Source: Halodesulfovibrio marinisediminis DSM 17456
GTDB lineage: Bacteria > Desulfobacterota > Desulfovibrionia > Desulfovibrionales > Desulfovibrionaceae
NCBI RefSeq assembly: GCF_900129975.1
Contig: NZ_FSRG01000004.1
Span: 310,001 to 374,000 of the forward strand
DNA length: 64,000 bases
Reading direction: 5' to 3'
Shown here: piece by piece, positions 1-8,935 of the stretch
How the letters are laid out: each line of letters begins with the position of its first letter
How positions within the stretch are numbered: the stretch's first letter is position 1
Position numbers and translations under genes: made by a program
The notes under the pieces: generated by a model
Told to the model about the DNA's origin: nothing
The model's input: only the letters and a program-made list of their open reading frames with translations
The model's database searches: none

Positions 1-780
1 AGGATCACCGGTCTTAATTGTAGCTGAATGGAGTGAGAGGGCGCGTTCAATGACGCTGGTTTTGCGTGTGATGCCCTTAGAATCGAGCCCCCCGCCGGCA
101 CCTGTAATGTCTTGTGGCTGAAGTCCAAGGTATGCGCAGTAGAGTGCTGTTGATGGCGTGGTGTTTGAGACGCCCATTTCTCCGGTTCCGATGGAGGGGC
201 AGCCCTCTTTAAGTGCTTTGTCAGCAAGCTCGGCACCGATTAGCAGTGCCCGCAGGCACATTTCACGACTCATAGCAGGTGCTTTAGAAATATTCTGTGT
301 TCCTTGTGCAATTTTACACTGGATAAGGGAGTCGTGTTCCGGATAGCAGTCTCCTTTGGAGGCAAGATCCACGACACAGAGCTCTGCACCGGCAGTATTC
401 GCAAGTACATTGATCCCTGCACCACCGTCACAGAAATTTTGTACCATTTGGCGTGTGACGTCCTGAGTGAAGACGGAGACGCCTTCTTCGTTCACACCGT
501 GATCGCCTGCTATAGCGTAGATTCTTAGCGGGTCTGCGGCGATTCCCAGTGTTTTATTTTGAATGCAGCACATACGTACGGCCAGCTCTTCCAACTTGCC
601 AAGGCTGCCGATGGGCTTTGTCAGGTTGTCTAGTCGGTGGGTCGCTGCTTGGCACAGCGAGTCAGAGACCGGCTCGATTTTTTGAAGAAGATCGCGTAGT
701 AGGGTTTCGTTTTCTGCGGTGTTTTCGTAGGTGGAAACTTGTTCAACCTTGGAATCGCGATGCGGAAAAGAAGATGTCAT
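1..780 (-). CDS. cobT: Nicotinate-nucleotide--dimethylbenzimidazole phosphoribosyltransferase, 3' end beyond the window
   Basis: This enzyme transfers phosphoribose from nicotinate mononucleotide to dimethylbenzimidazole, making the lower-ligand nucleotide (alpha-ribazole phosphate) of cobalamin in the cytoplasm. Translated from the complement of 780, the frame is open to base 1 (260 codons). It starts MTSSFPHRDS and shows the CobT signatures RLDNLTKPIGSLGKLEELA, AGDHGVNEEGVS, DGGAGINVLA and GTGEMGVSNTTPS, then GAGGGLDSKGI. The family is about 350 residues long, so roughly the last quarter, including the catalytic glutamate region, is missing at the window edge. A clear AGGAGA ribosome site lies just upstream of the ATG. 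It diverges from the protease gene on the right. Confidence 0.93.
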   Translation of the reverse strand, partial: MTSSFPHRDSKVEQVSTYENTAENETLLRDLLQKIEPVSDSLCQAATHRLDNLTKPIGSLGKLEELAVRMCCIQNKTLGIAADPLRIYAIAGDHGVNEEGVSVFTQDVTRQMVQNFCDGGAGINVLANTAGAELCVVDLASKGDCYPEHDSLIQCKIAQGTQNISKAPAMSREMCLRALLIGAELADKALKEGCPSIGTGEMGVSNTTPSTALYCAYLGLQPQDITGAGGGLDSKGITRKTSVIERALSLHSATIKTGDP

Positions 781-936
781 GATCTCTCCTAAGTTATAAA
801 AATGATAAGCCGGAAAAGGTAGTCGTGTTGACTTTGAGTCTGGTGACTATAGCTTTTTTATTCAGACGTCTTTACAGTCTGTGTTATCTGAATGCCAGTC
901 TATAATTAACCACCAAGAACAGGATAAAGGTATCTG

Positions 937-2292
937 ATGCGTAGAATCTTCGCAATATTCCTTATCGTCATGCTTAGTTCGAGTGTGGCATTTGCCGAGA
1001 ATAATTATACAAAATTAAAAAATGAAGGGAGTGTCCGCATAACCCCTGTGGTTATGGCTGTACAAAAAGCCGCACCTGCGGTTGTAAGTATCAGCACAGA
1101 CAGGATTGTTGAACGTGCGGTCAACCCTTTTGCACAGTTACTACCGCGTAATCCGCTGTTTGATGAGTTCTTTCAGCGCGGACAGGGACGTCGCAAAGTT
1201 AAAGAACAAACTCTTGGGTCTGGCGTTATTATTGATTCCAAAAAAGCTATTGTGCTGACAAACGCCCATGTTATCCAAGGCGCAGCGCAGATTAATGTTA
1301 CCTTGCTTGATGGACGTACATTTACTGCAACGCTGATCGGTTCAGATCCGGATTTTGATCTTGCTGTTCTGAAACTTGATAATGCTTCAGATTTGCCGGC
1401 GCTGCCTATGGCACAGTCAGAAGACCTTATGCCGGGCGAAACGGTAATCGCTATCGGCAACCCGCTTGGATTCAGCCATACTGTGACGACCGGAGTTGTT
1501 TCTGCGCTGGATCGTTCAATCAAAACAAATAACGCGACGATTACTGACCTTATCCAGATTGACGCTGCTATCAACCCGGGGAACAGCGGAGGGCCGCTAA
1601 TTAACCTTGCTGGGGAACTGGTGGGAATTAATACCGCCATGCTGCGTCAGGCTGCAAACATTGGTTTTTCCATTCCTATCGATAAGGCACGACGAGCTGT
1701 AACAGAATTGCTTGAGACCGGTCATATTGTTCCGGTGTGGCTTGGCCTTTCTGGCCAGAATCTTGATGAAAATACTGCTGCGTGGCTGCGGTTGCCATCC
1801 ACAAAAGGGTTACTTGTGACAGCGGTGTTCGACGGAACACCAGCAGCAAAAGCCGGAATTAAGTCTGGCGACACTATAATTGAAGTAAATGACAACTTGG
1901 TGACAGATCATAGGCACTACGTTCAGTTACTCAAGAATATGACGAAAGGGGAATCCGTAACTCTCACGTATATGCGTGATGGTGAACCTGTTACAACTAA
2001 ACTGCGTACCAAGCCATACTCTGAAGCGCTTGCAGCAAAGCAGATGCAAAGCCGTTGGGGTATGACGTTGCGGAAAGGAAAAACCTATTTAGTCGTTGAG
2101 TCCGTAAGGCAGGGAAGTCCTGCTGCAAGGTTGGGATTACGGGCAGGAGACGTGCTTGTTAACATTAGCGGAAAGAAAGTAACCAGTATGACGGCCTTAT
2201 ATCAGGCTTTCTTTACACACAGGTTGGATTCTTCGTTGATTCTCTTTGTTGGCAGAGACGGAAAAGGCTACCGAGTACGTATGGATATATAA
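937..2292 (+). CDS. degP: Periplasmic HtrA/Do-family serine protease with two PDZ domains
   Basis: This is a periplasmic quality-control protease/chaperone. Residues 1-20 are a Sec signal peptide ending AFA. The trypsin-like domain follows, with the catalytic triad visible as His111 (LTNAHVI), Asp141 (DPDFDLAVLKL) and Ser217 (NPGNSGGPL). Two PDZ domains occupy roughly residues 260-350 and 365-450, each with a G-D-x-I/V core (SGDTIIEVND; AGDVLVNISG). At 451 aa it matches the Do/DegQ class; the exact paralogue (DegP, DegQ or MucD type) cannot be decided from sequence alone. It is a single gene, divergent from cobT, with no obvious partner downstream. Confidence 0.93.
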   Translation: MRRIFAIFLIVMLSSSVAFAENNYTKLKNEGSVRITPVVMAVQKAAPAVVSISTDRIVERAVNPFAQLLPRNPLFDEFFQRGQGRRKVKEQTLGSGVIIDSKKAIVLTNAHVIQGAAQINVTLLDGRTFTATLIGSDPDFDLAVLKLDNASDLPALPMAQSEDLMPGETVIAIGNPLGFSHTVTTGVVSALDRSIKTNNATITDLIQIDAAINPGNSGGPLINLAGELVGINTAMLRQAANIGFSIPIDKARRAVTELLETGHIVPVWLGLSGQNLDENTAAWLRLPSTKGLLVTAVFDGTPAAKAGIKSGDTIIEVNDNLVTDHRHYVQLLKNMTKGESVTLTYMRDGEPVTTKLRTKPYSEALAAKQMQSRWGMTLRKGKTYLVVESVRQGSPAARLGLRAGDVLVNISGKKVTSMTALYQAFFTHRLDSSLILFVGRDGKGYRVRMDI

Positions 2293-2503
2293 TGCTATGA
2301 TCACTGGAAATATTGATTTCTGTGTGATAGAAACGCAAAAAAAAATGCAAAGCTTGAAGATAATGCCTTTCAGCTCTTGACACTGAAGACGTGACAGGGC
2401 TAATTGCAGATTTCGATGAGACTAATGCACCAAACCTAGTCACTAGGTGTTGATGCTTATTTACAGGTTCATCGAGAACCAAAATCAAACCTGGAGGATT
2501 ACC

Positions 2504-2692
2504 ATGGGTTACAATGTTACCGTTGATACAGACAAATGTACTGGCGACGCAGAATGCGTAGACGTATGTCCAGTTGAAGTTTTCGAAATGCAGGACGGCA
2601 AAGCTGAGCCAGTAAACGCAGACGAATGTCTCGGTTGTGAATCCTGTGTTGAAGTTTGTGAAGCTGACGCTATCGTTGTTGAAGAAATGTAA
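2504..2692 (+). CDS. 7Fe-type ferredoxin with Asp in place of a cluster cysteine
   Basis: This is a 62-residue low-potential electron carrier. The start is the ATG at 2504, preceded by GGAGG at 2493-2497; a longer upstream frame has no such site. The second motif, CLGCESC then VEVC, is a normal [4Fe-4S] binding set. The first motif reads C12-TG-D15-AE-C18-VDV-C22-P, so Asp15 sits where the second cysteine would be. Desulfovibrio africanus ferredoxin III has this same C-x2-D-x2-C pattern, and there the site holds a [3Fe-4S] cluster that interconverts with [4Fe-4S]. The likely role is electron transfer in sulfate respiration. It is monocistronic, with its own terminator. Confidence 0.93.
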   Translation: MGYNVTVDTDKCTGDAECVDVCPVEVFEMQDGKAEPVNADECLGCESCVEVCEADAIVVEEM

Positions 2693-2730
2693 TTCAACAC
2701 GTGCGTTTTTTCGCATACTTTGATTTTTGA

Positions 2731-2766
2731 ACCGGACAGCGGGTAAACTCGCTGTCCGGTTTCATA
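2731..2766 (+). terminator. Rho-independent terminator after the ferredoxin gene
   Basis: A perfect 11-bp stem (ACCGGACAGCG with CGCTGTCCGGT) around an 8-nt loop lies 38 bases after the ferredoxin stop. The T-tract is short (TTTC), so termination may be partial. Confidence 0.7.
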
Positions 2767-3070
2767 TATGGGGCAGCTAATCTGCCAGAAAATAAGCTGT
2801 AATCTTTTCAGTGATATTTAATAGAGCAAAAAATTACTTCCCTCTGCAACCGTTGGTATTCAACGCATCTCTGCAAATTTTTTTATTCCGTTGCCGTTCT
2901 TCCCTTGCCAGTTGGGGATTTCGTTACTAATGATTTGTTGCAGGCAGGTACAAGGTTGCCAGTACCTGCTTTAATACTTACCTAGAAATTTATTGCTCCA
3001 ATCATAGATGTATAAAAAGGCTACCGGATCGGGACACGTAACGGGTCTACGGGAGGTAGGGAGTTTTCTG
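2767..3070. other. Intergenic stretch with no recognised feature
   Basis: These 304 bases lie between the ferredoxin terminator and the YkgJ-type gene. A frame on the plus strand can be extended upstream into this stretch to 3008, but a GGGAGG ribosome site at about 3050-3056 points to the ATG at 3071. The stretch probably holds the promoter of the following three-gene operon; no convincing -35/-10 pair was identified. Confidence 0.5.
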
Positions 3071-3742
3071 ATGAAATTGGATTTTTCTGAATTTTTTGCA
3101 CAATACGAAGCACTTGTTGCTGAAGTGGATTCCGTTTTTAATCGTGTAGCCGACATGCACGGCGACTGTATTAACTGTGGTTCCGGCTGCAGCGACTGTT
3201 GCCATGCATTGTTTGATGTAAGCCTGATTGAAGCGTTGTACATAAATCACAAATTTCTTGAACGGTACCCGTTCGGTGAAGAGCGCTCTAATATCATAGA
3301 AGCTGCCAACACCGTGGACCGTAAAATTTACAAACGTAAGCGCCAGTTGTACCGCGATTCTATGAAAGGCTCCGAGCCTCGCGAACTGCTTGAAGCGATG
3401 GCTAAAGAACGTGTTCGCTGTCCACTGTTGAACAGCGAAGATAAATGTACCATGTACGACATTCGTCCAATTACTTGTCGCTTGTACGGTATTCCTACAA
3501 ATATTGGTGGCAAAGCACATACTTGTGGACTTTCAAAATTTGAACCGGGCAAACCGTACCCTACCGTATCATTAGACGTTATTCAGGATCGTCTTGCAAA
3601 AATTAGCCTCGAGCTGTGCAAGTCAATCAAGTCTAATTACAAAGAATTGCCTGGTGTTTTTGTTCCTGTGTCTATGGCTCTTATTACAAACTATGACGAA
3701 GAATATCTTGGTCTTAAAGAACCTAAGAAAAAAGGTGCGTAA
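3071..3742 (+). CDS. YkgJ-family cysteine cluster protein
   Basis: A 223-residue cytoplasmic protein of the YkgJ (CxxCxxCC; UPF0153) family, whose cysteine cluster is thought to bind zinc or iron. The cluster is visible near residues 36-46 as CINCGSGCSDCC, followed by further cysteines in VRCPLLNSEDKCTMYD and RPITCRLYG that belong to the same family pattern. The ATG at 3071 is chosen because a GGGAGGTAGG ribosome site precedes it. The gene overlaps the next one by a single base (stop/start TAATG), and the third gene overlaps in turn, so the three genes are one translationally coupled operon. The biochemical role is unknown. Confidence 0.85.
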   Translation: MKLDFSEFFAQYEALVAEVDSVFNRVADMHGDCINCGSGCSDCCHALFDVSLIEALYINHKFLERYPFGEERSNIIEAANTVDRKIYKRKRQLYRDSMKGSEPRELLEAMAKERVRCPLLNSEDKCTMYDIRPITCRLYGIPTNIGGKAHTCGLSKFEPGKPYPTVSLDVIQDRLAKISLELCKSIKSNYKELPGVFVPVSMALITNYDEEYLGLKEPKKKGA

Positions 3743-4131
3743 TGAGTATTTCCGCGAGCATGTACCGAACCGGTGCTGATCACGAACTGACGCCGGAAGA
3801 AGAAGAACAAAAGCGGTTTATGTATGATCAGATGTCTCCGCGACGTCGTAAGTTCATTGACCGTATCGGATATGACAACTGGGATCCGTTTCCGAAACCG
3901 AACGATCCTATGGAACTGCGTATGGACCTTTCCAAACGCACAACACAGCAGCTCGTTCGCGAGTTTCTCCAGTCTCACAGAGGCCAGTATTCCAACGACT
4001 ATGGTCGCGGCGCATTAGAAACAGCCGTTGGCATTGTCAATAAGGATGAGAAGTACCGCGGCATTTTCGACTTCTGCGTTTGGTATTACAACCTCTTGAT
4101 TGAAGAAGGGCATATTAATCATGACGACTAA
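3742..4131 (+). CDS. Conserved hypothetical protein in the YkgJ-TPR operon
   Basis: A 129-residue soluble, charged protein that I do not recognise. It has no signal peptide or membrane segment. The N-terminal third is acidic and helical (TPEEEEQKRFMYDQM), followed by a basic stretch (SPRRRKFIDR) and an aromatic C-terminal part. Its start overlaps the stop of the YkgJ gene by one base, and its end overlaps the TPR gene by 11 bases. This tight packing argues that it is a real gene working with its two neighbours. Confidence 0.8.
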   Translation: MSISASMYRTGADHELTPEEEEQKRFMYDQMSPRRRKFIDRIGYDNWDPFPKPNDPMELRMDLSKRTTQQLVREFLQSHRGQYSNDYGRGALETAVGIVNKDEKYRGIFDFCVWYYNLLIEEGHINHDD

Positions 4132-4750
4132 AGAATTCGCAAGTATCGAAGAATATATTGCATTTTTGCATAAAGAGATTGATGAGAACCCGGAATGTGC
4201 AAACCATCACTACAACCTTGGTGTAGCACTTCTTTCCGCTCGTGACTGGAGTGGTGCAGAGGCTGCGTTCCTCGAGTGTATCCGTAACTCCAGCCGTTTT
4301 GCAGAAGCTTATATTCAGCTCGGCGGTATCTGCATGCAGCGTAACGACCTTGAAGGTTGCATGCAGTACAACAAAGAAGCAGCACAGTGCCGTGCTAAGT
4401 TCCCAGTGCCTTGGGCAAACATGGCATTTGTTCACCTCCAGCAGGGTGAAGCAGAAGAAGCTATTAAGTGTGCTAAAAAAGCTCTTCGCTGGGATCCTGA
4501 TTTTGTTCAGGCTCAGGCTACTATTGCTTCCGCGCACTACATGCTTGGCGAACTTGATGATAGTGAAAAAGTTTCTAAAAAAGCTATTGCTTCCTACCCT
4601 ACTTTTGCACCAGCATACAACAACCTCGCTCTTGTAGCTCTTGAGCGTGGCGACTTTGATGTTGCAATCGAAAACGTAGACAAAGCTATCGAGCTCGGCT
4701 TCGAAGTTGATCCTAACTTCCTTGCTGAACTTGCTCCGCATCGCGCATAA
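4121..4750 (+). CDS. Tetratricopeptide repeat protein
   Basis: A 209-residue protein made almost entirely of TPR units. Recognisable repeats are HHYNLGVALLSARDWSGAE, AYIQLGGICMQRNDLEGCM, PWANMAFVHLQQGEAEEAI, AQATIASAHYMLGELDDSE and AYNNLALVALERGDFDVAI, each with the small-residue/Tyr-Ala-Leu spacing of the family. TPR arrays form scaffolds for protein-protein contacts, so it probably organises a complex with the two upstream gene products. The ATG at 4121 has a GAAGAAGGG site ten bases upstream and lies inside the end of the previous gene; a start at 4100 is less likely. A strong terminator follows at 4827. Confidence 0.9.
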   Translation: MTTKEFASIEEYIAFLHKEIDENPECANHHYNLGVALLSARDWSGAEAAFLECIRNSSRFAEAYIQLGGICMQRNDLEGCMQYNKEAAQCRAKFPVPWANMAFVHLQQGEAEEAIKCAKKALRWDPDFVQAQATIASAHYMLGELDDSEKVSKKAIASYPTFAPAYNNLALVALERGDFDVAIENVDKAIELGFEVDPNFLAELAPHRA

Positions 4751-4826
4751 GTAGTCACAGTGTCGCATTTACTGCGATGCAAGCTACAGGTAACGCCGGT
4801 TTCACGGCGTGTTCGATGAAAAAGAT

Positions 4827-4862
4827 AAGGCTGTCCTTTGTTCAAAGGGCAGCCTTTTTTTG
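4827..4862 (+). terminator. Rho-independent terminator after the TPR gene
   Basis: A hairpin with arms AAGGCTGTCCTTT and AAAGGGCAGCCTT (one G-T pair) is followed by a run of T residues. Confidence 0.85.
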
Positions 4863-5139
4863 TTTGCAGAGAGTTAAGCCATCAGGCGGCTTACAAAAAA
4901 TAACAAAACATTTAGGCTGGCTGTAACAGCCTGAATAGATACGTCATGTTTTGTAAGGTGTGAAATGCCAAGCGTTGCGTGGTAAGTAAATTTGTGTTCA
5001 GTACTGTTCTAGCAGGTTGTCATTCCTTGAAAAGAACGTCACTAGTTAGTATTCTGCTCTGTCCATGTGTTAATTTTGTTGATTTTTACATAATTGTATA
5101 CAACAACTGTTCATCAGCTTTTTACAAGGCAGGAGTGCT
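4863..5139 (+). other. Upstream region of ftsE with nested inverted repeats
   Basis: Three inverted repeats follow each other: AAGCC/GGCTT at 4876-4892; an outer stem ACAAAACAT (4903-4911) with ATGTTTTGT (4946-4954); and, inside it, AGGCTG/CAGCCT at 4914-4932. They lie just after a terminator, roughly 190 bases before ftsE. They could be a leader structure, a protein-binding region or a small RNA. No coding sequence is supported. Confidence 0.4.
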
Positions 5140-5847
5140 TTGCTTACCGTTACAAACTTATCGCATAACTTCGGATCGTACTGGGCATTGAAAAATTGCA
5201 CTTTTTCATTGAACAAGGGCGAGTTTCTTTTTCTGACAGGATCATCAGGTGCCGGTAAAACTACGTTGTTGCGTCTGTTGTATGCGTCACTTCCGGTTAT
5301 GCGTGGTAGTGCAACGGTAGCGGGGTATAATTTAAAATCGTTACCCGCTCGAAAAATTCCCGACCTGCGCAGGCAGGTGAGTGTTGTGTTTCAGGATTTC
5401 AAGATTCTGCCGTACCGCACCGTTTATCAAAATATCGCTATGGCGCTTGAAGTTCGAGGCTTCAGTAAGGTGCATATTGATAGGCGAGTGCGCGCAGTTG
5501 TGCGCGGATTAGGGCTTGAGTCACGCATCAATATGATGTGTGGAGAACTTTCCGGTGGTGAGCAGCAACGTGTTGCTGTTGCCCGTTCTGTTGTGGTGAA
5601 TCCTAAGATTCTTCTTGCTGATGAACCTACAGGTAACCTCGATGAAGAACTGGCAGCACGCATGATAGGTATTTTTAAACAATTCCACATGCACGGAACA
5701 ACCGTTGTGCTTGCAACGCACAGCAGCGATATTGTGCGGATGCATCCTGAGGCGCGACAGCTTAGACTGGAGCACGGTAAAATTGTTGCTGCCAACTGGC
5801 GCGGGGCTGAGATTTTTTCCGATAGCATTGCGGAGGTACACTCATAA
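5140..5847 (+). CDS. ftsE: Cell division ATP-binding protein FtsE
   Basis: The ABC-type ATPase subunit of FtsEX, which at the division site couples ATP hydrolysis to activation of periplasmic peptidoglycan hydrolases. At 235 aa it carries Walker A (GSSGAGKTTLL, about residues 32-42), the Q-loop (VFQDFKILPYRTV), the signature LSGGEQQRVAVARS and Walker B (ILLADEPTGNLD). The start is a TTG at 5140 with AGGAG four bases upstream; no in-frame ATG fits the family length. The stop overlaps the ftsX start by one base (TAATG), the usual ftsEX coupling. Confidence 0.93.
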   Translation: MLTVTNLSHNFGSYWALKNCTFSLNKGEFLFLTGSSGAGKTTLLRLLYASLPVMRGSATVAGYNLKSLPARKIPDLRRQVSVVFQDFKILPYRTVYQNIAMALEVRGFSKVHIDRRVRAVVRGLGLESRINMMCGELSGGEQQRVAVARSVVVNPKILLADEPTGNLDEELAARMIGIFKQFHMHGTTVVLATHSSDIVRMHPEARQLRLEHGKIVAANWRGAEIFSDSIAEVHS

Positions 5848-6719
5848 TGTCTGTATTCTTCAAGCTTGTCGGACAAGGTTTTCGCGATGTAGCTCTGCAC
5901 CCTTGGGCGCAGTTGATGACGTTGCTTGCTGTTACGTTCATCACATTTCTTGCTGGGCTCATGCTGCTCGGTGTTGGGAATTTGGATAACGAGTTACGGG
6001 TAACGCGTGGTGAAATTGCTTTCCAGCTGTATTGGAAAGAAGATGCTTCTTCTAGGCAGGTTAAAGCAGCCTGGGATACTCTGCGTGGTATGGATGGCGT
6101 GATGGAGGTTCTTACCTACACGCCGGAGGAAGCTCTGAAAGACTTAAGCTCCACCTTCCCGAAAGGGAATTCCGGCTTGCTTCTGGCAGACAACAGTCCC
6201 TTGCCGTATACGGCAGTGATTAAGTTTGCGCATCGATCAGGTGACCTGAGCAGATGGAAGAATACGACTCTGGCTGAACTGCAACGTCTGCCGGAGGTTG
6301 AAACGGTTCGTTCCAGCAGCCTGAAGGATGAAGTTAGTCGGGCATGGCAGAAATTTTCCAGTTCGGTAACTGTTCCGGTTCTGGTTTTCTTAGTGCTTAT
6401 TCTTTCCATTGCGGTGGGAAACACCATGAAGCTATCGCTCATCAGCAGGCAAGACGAAATAGAAATACTCAAGCTGGTGGGTGCCAAAAACTGGTATATT
6501 CGAACTCCCCTTCTTGTTGGCGGGGCACTGCTTGGCAGTGTTGGTGGTATGCTTGGTATTCTTGGCTTATATGCAACATGGTGGAACCTTAAAGATACGT
6601 TTAATTTTGCTCCGCTTCATTGGGAACTCCAATTCCTGCCTGTAGACCAAGCATTATTACTGGTGCTTATTCCGATGTGTGTCGGATGTATCAGTAGCTG
6701 GGTTGCTGTACGTAACTAA
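5847..6719 (+). CDS. ftsX: Cell division membrane protein FtsX
   Basis: The permease-like partner of FtsE, 290 aa. A first membrane segment (about residues 18-43) is followed by a periplasmic domain of about 130 residues, then three further hydrophobic segments (VPVLVFLVLILSIAVGNTM; LLVGGALLGSVGGMLGILG; ALLLVLIPMCVGCISSWV), giving the four-helix FtsX layout. LKLVGAKNWYIRTPLLVGG is the conserved FtsX/MacB-type cytoplasmic-loop motif. FtsX passes the FtsE ATPase signal to a periplasmic amidase activator. The EnvC-type partner is not in the adjacent genes. Confidence 0.92.
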   Translation: MSVFFKLVGQGFRDVALHPWAQLMTLLAVTFITFLAGLMLLGVGNLDNELRVTRGEIAFQLYWKEDASSRQVKAAWDTLRGMDGVMEVLTYTPEEALKDLSSTFPKGNSGLLLADNSPLPYTAVIKFAHRSGDLSRWKNTTLAELQRLPEVETVRSSSLKDEVSRAWQKFSSSVTVPVLVFLVLILSIAVGNTMKLSLISRQDEIEILKLVGAKNWYIRTPLLVGGALLGSVGGMLGILGLYATWWNLKDTFNFAPLHWELQFLPVDQALLLVLIPMCVGCISSWVAVRN

Positions 6720-6782
6720 TGCTGTGCACTGTTGCAGCAGCTAATATTTCATTTGACCAGAAACACTACAGGAAGCTTAACT

Positions 6783-8450
6783 ATGCGTAGTAAAAAAATG
6801 ACAGGCGGCCTTGAAAAAGCACCGCATCGCTCCTTACTGTATGCTCTCGGGCTTACACGCGAAGAAATTTCCCGCCCGCTTGTGGGTGTTGTTAACGCAG
6901 CCAACGAGGTGGTTCCCGGTCATATTCATCTGGATACCATCGCAAATGCTGTAAAAGCCGGCATCCGTGCTGCTGGCGGTACTCCTATGGAGTTTCCTGC
7001 TATCGCGGTATGTGACGGGCTTGCCATGAACCACGAGGGCATGCGCTTCTCACTTCCAAGTCGCGAACTTATCGCAGATTCTATTGAAATCATGGCGACA
7101 GCGCATCCGTTTGACGCTCTTGTATTTATCCCGAACTGTGACAAATCCGTTCCGGGTATGCTTATGGCGATGCTGCGTATGAACATTCCGTCCGTTCTTG
7201 TTAGTGGTGGACCAATGGCAGCTGGTACAACCAAAGGCGGCGGTGGTGCTGATCTTATCAACGTATTTGAAGGCGTTGGTCAGGTGAAGCTCGGTAAAAT
7301 GACAGAAGAAGAACTGGAAGATCTTTCCGAGACTGCATGTCCGGGCTGTGGTTCTTGTGCTGGTATGTTTACCGCAAACTCTATGAACTGCCTTTCTGAA
7401 ACCATCGGTCTTGCGCTGCCGGGTAACGGAACTACTCCAGCAACTTCTGCTGCGCGTGTTCGTCTCGCAAAAACTGCTGGTTTCAAGGTTATGGAACTGC
7501 TTGAAAAGAACATTTGTCCGCGTGACATTGTGACAGAAGCCTCTGTTTCGAACGCAATTGCTGCAGACATGGCACTTGGTTGTTCCACTAATACTGTTCT
7601 GCACTTACCAGCTGTGTTCCGTGAAGCGAACCTCGATATTTCACTCGAGCTTTTTGATAAGGTCAGCAAAAAAACACCTAACCTCTGTAAGCTTTCTCCA
7701 GCAGGTGATCAGTACATTCAGGATCTCCACAGAGCAGGTGGTATCCCAGCTGTTCTTTCCGAGCTGCGTAAAAAAGATGCGCTTAATCTCGACGTAATGA
7801 CCGTTACAGGTAAAACCCTCGGTGAAAACCTTACTGAAATGAAGGCTGCCAACTGTGACCCGACTGTTATCCGTCCAATCGAAGAACCATATTCAGAAGA
7901 AGGTGGTATCGCGATCCTTTACGGTTCCCTTGCTCCTCAAGGCGCAGTTGTTAAACAGTCTGCCGTAGCTCCAGAAATGATGGTACGCACCGCAAACGCA
8001 CGTGTGTTCAACTCTGAAGAAGAAGCATTCGAAGCCATCATGGGACAGAAAATTAATAAAGATGATGCAGTTATTATCCGCTACGAAGGCCCAAAAGGCG
8101 GTCCTGGTATGCGCGAAATGTTGTCACCAACAGCTGCAATTGCCGGTATCGGTCTTGGTGCAGACGTTGCGCTTATCACAGATGGTCGTTTCTCCGGTGG
8201 TACCCGTGGGGCCGCAATCGGTCACGTTTCTCCGGAAGCAGCAGATGGCGGCATGATTGCATTCGTGGAAGAAGGTGATCAGATTGAGATTAATATTCCA
8301 GAGCGTAAACTGAACTTGCTTGTAGACGAAGCAACCATTGAAGAGCGCAAAAATGGCTGGAAGCCTCTTGAAAAAGAGGTCACTTCTCCGTTGCTCAAGC
8401 GCTACAGCCGTATGGTAAAAAGTGCTGCTTCTGGAGCTGTGTATAAATAA
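6783..8450 (+). CDS. ilvD: Dihydroxy-acid dehydratase
   Basis: Catalyses the third common step of valine and isoleucine synthesis, dehydrating 2,3-dihydroxy acids to 2-oxo acids with an Fe-S cluster. At 555 aa it has normal family length. Diagnostic segments are [16 protein letters not shown] (cluster/metal cysteine), [19 protein letters not shown] (cluster cysteines) and the C-terminal [20 protein letters not shown]. The ATG at 6783 is chosen over 6732 because MRSKKMTGG is the usual N-terminus and an AGGAAG site precedes it. It follows ftsX by 63 bases without a visible terminator, so it may be co-transcribed, although the functions are unrelated. Confidence 0.95.
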   Translation: MRSKKMTGGLEKAPHRSLLYALGLTREEISRPLVGVVNAANEVVPGHIHLDTIANAVKAGIRAAGGTPMEFPAIAVCDGLAMNHEGMRFSLPSRELIADSIEIMATAHPFDALVFIPNCDKSVPGMLMAMLRMNIPSVLVSGGPMAAGTTKGGGGADLINVFEGVGQVKLGKMTEEELEDLSETACPGCGSCAGMFTANSMNCLSETIGLALPGNGTTPATSAARVRLAKTAGFKVMELLEKNICPRDIVTEASVSNAIAADMALGCSTNTVLHLPAVFREANLDISLELFDKVSKKTPNLCKLSPAGDQYIQDLHRAGGIPAVLSELRKKDALNLDVMTVTGKTLGENLTEMKAANCDPTVIRPIEEPYSEEGGIAILYGSLAPQGAVVKQSAVAPEMMVRTANARVFNSEEEAFEAIMGQKINKDDAVIIRYEGPKGGPGMREMLSPTAAIAGIGLGADVALITDGRFSGGTRGAAIGHVSPEAADGGMIAFVEEGDQIEINIPERKLNLLVDEATIEERKNGWKPLEKEVTSPLLKRYSRMVKSAASGAVYK

Positions 8451-8580
8451 GTTTTTGTGAGGTTGCCTTTGGCAGATTTGCCTCCGGCGGCCATGGACTC
8501 TCCCAAAACTTTTACTCGCGAGGTAGGTACGTTAATTACGTAATCTCGCGACCTACGCTCCATTACCTTTCAAGAAATGA

Positions 8581-8614
8581 AAAGGGCTATCCCTCATATA
8601 AGGGGTAGCCCTTT
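8581..8614 (+). terminator. Rho-independent terminator after ilvD
   Basis: The arms AAGGGCTATCCCT and AGGGGTAGCCCTT pair around a short loop and are followed by seven T residues. Confidence 0.85.
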
Positions 8615-8697
8615 TTTTATTTTTAAGTCGATGGTGTTAAGCCGCGTGAAAGATCAATTGACGGGCGTTTCTCGCATAATAATAGTTTTTGGAGATT

Positions 8698-8822
8698 TTT
8701 AAGAACCTTGTTTCAACAGCGGTAGCTGTTCTCGAGGAACGGGAAATTACAGATAGCGACAGTGTAACAGGTTCTTAAAGTCCCGCTGACAAGCGCCGTC
8801 AGAGACAAAATAAAAAAGTCTC
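8698..8822. other. Candidate structured non-coding element between convergent genes
   Basis: A closing stem TTTAAGAAC (8698-8706) with GTTCTTAAA (8771-8779), extended by CT-GTT/AACAG pairing with one bulge, encloses ACAGC-GGTA-GCTGT (8716-8729) and GTTC/GAAC (8728-8740). Two more small hairpins follow, CTGAC/GTCAG (8786-8802) and GAGAC/GTCTC (8802-8822). It lies between the ilvD terminator and the 3' end of the TRAP operon, where no protein-coding frame is supported. It could be a small RNA or the remnant of a repeat element; the assignment rests only on base pairing seen by eye. Confidence 0.35.
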
Positions 8823-8935
8823 GTACGAGGGTTGTGTTCGTAAAATGTTCCTAAGAATGTTCATAACCTTATAATTTTGCGCACAAGTTATCTACATGTA
8901 ATGCACACGCTGTTGATAACTTTGGTAACTTGTTT

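Noticed and set aside
2213-2716. 167-codon minus-strand frame over the ferredoxin region
   Set aside because: It runs antisense through a certain gene and its terminator and has no domain signature.
8888-8919. Two DnaA-box-like sequences (TTATCTACA and TGTTGATAA) suggesting an origin
   Set aside because: Both deviate from the consensus, only two are seen, there is no dnaA or dnaN nearby and no AT-rich unwinding array.
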